A stretch of 6,294 nt of DNA from Prevotellaceae bacterium (lineage in GTDB: Bacteria > Bacteroidota > Bacteroidia > Bacteroidales > UBA932): NCBI GenBank assembly GCA_031275145.1, contig JAISPE010000270.1:1-6294 (forward strand). The letters are read 5' to 3'. The notes beneath the pieces were generated by a model. It did not search any database, was not told where the DNA came from, and was given only the letters and a program-made list of their open reading frames with translations. Both the position numbers and the translations under genes were made by a program. Of this stretch, positions 6,165 to 6,294 are shown in pieces. How positions within the stretch are numbered: the stretch's first letter is position 1; each line of letters opens with the position of its first letter.

Positions 6165-6228
6165 AATTTTATTATACCTTTTTCCCGATTTTCCATTTTT
6201 AAAAATCCCTGCAATTCATAATTTTTAT

Positions 6229-6294
6229 TTATCCTGCCCATCCTTCGCGATCCAGATTTCTGTAATTTATTGCTTCCGCCAGATGTCTGGGGAG
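6229..6294 (-). CDS. YifB/ComM-type Mg-chelatase-like AAA+ ATPase, C-terminal end (partial)
   Basis: Only the last 21 codons and a TAA stop (6229-6231) are in the window; the gene continues past the right edge. The residues read LPRHLAEAINYRNLDREGW followed by AG. This matches the conserved C-terminus of the YifB/ComM family, typically H-(I/L)-A-E-A-I-x-Y-R-x-L-D-R-x-x-W. In this family ComM is a hexameric helicase that promotes branch migration during natural transformation, and the homologues are widespread in bacteria. The catalytic AAA+ domain is outside the window. The identification rests on a short but distinctive motif. The 414-bp gap to the next gene suggests it is not co-transcribed with the fusion enzyme gene. 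Confidence 0.8.
   Translation of the reverse strand, partial: LPRHLAEAINYRNLDREGWAG

Larger units (their letters stand above)
5815..6228. other. 414-bp spacer between the YifB-type gene and the fusion enzyme gene
   Basis: This is the largest interval without a confident gene. From right to left it holds an AT-rich stretch with two TAnnTTTG boxes, a block of more balanced composition (about 5960-6130) with an inverted repeat and overlapping short ORFs on both strands, and the 14-bp tandem duplication. I see no tRNA, no rRNA, and no strong hairpin with a U-tract downstream of the YifB-type stop. No clear TAnnTTTG box lies immediately upstream of 5814, so the fusion gene may be transcribed from the boxes at 6134-6161 with a leader of about 300 bases. 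Confidence 0.6.

Overview
The window looks like chromosomal DNA from a Bacteroidota bacterium, probably order Bacteroidales. The evidence is a PorP/SprF-family protein beside a TPR/beta-propeller/OmpA protein (a type IX secretion pairing found in this phylum), a PorT-like outer-membrane barrel, weak or absent Shine-Dalgarno sequences, and AT-rich spacers with TAnnTTTG boxes, the -7 element of this phylum's housekeeping sigma factor. All confident genes are on the minus strand, so transcription runs from the right edge to the left.

Right to left: (1) 6229-6294 is the last 21 codons of a YifB/ComM-type AAA+ ATPase. (2) 5815-6228 is a 414-bp spacer. It holds two TAnnTTTG boxes, an imperfect 12-bp inverted repeat that pairs better in minus-strand RNA, short ORFs overlapping on both strands, and an exact 14-bp tandem duplication. 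It is the best candidate here for something not described, possibly a small RNA or long leader. (3) 4678-5814 encodes a fusion of an HxGH nucleotidylyltransferase and a compact GHMP-type kinase, likely for sugar or polyol activation. It is followed after 13 bp by a 220-aa PorT-like outer-membrane barrel (4002-4664). (4) 3796-4001 is an AT-rich spacer with two more TAnnTTTG boxes. (5) 1192-3795 encodes an 867-aa PorE-like envelope protein: signal peptide, TPRs, PD40-type propeller, two regulatory-like beta-sandwiches, OmpA-C and an extra C-terminal SPOR domain. It is followed after 22 bp by a 308-aa PorP/SprF-family barrel (243-1169). (6) A strong intrinsic terminator at 181-204 ends this operon. 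(7) 1-180 holds no gene I can support.

The two left-hand genes probably work together: the PorP-like barrel in the outer membrane, and the periplasmic OmpA/SPOR protein anchoring it to peptidoglycan, as described for PorE and PorP in type IX secretion. The fusion enzyme and its barrel partner form a separate two-gene unit, plausibly linked to surface glycan metabolism. That link rests on enzyme family and gene spacing only.
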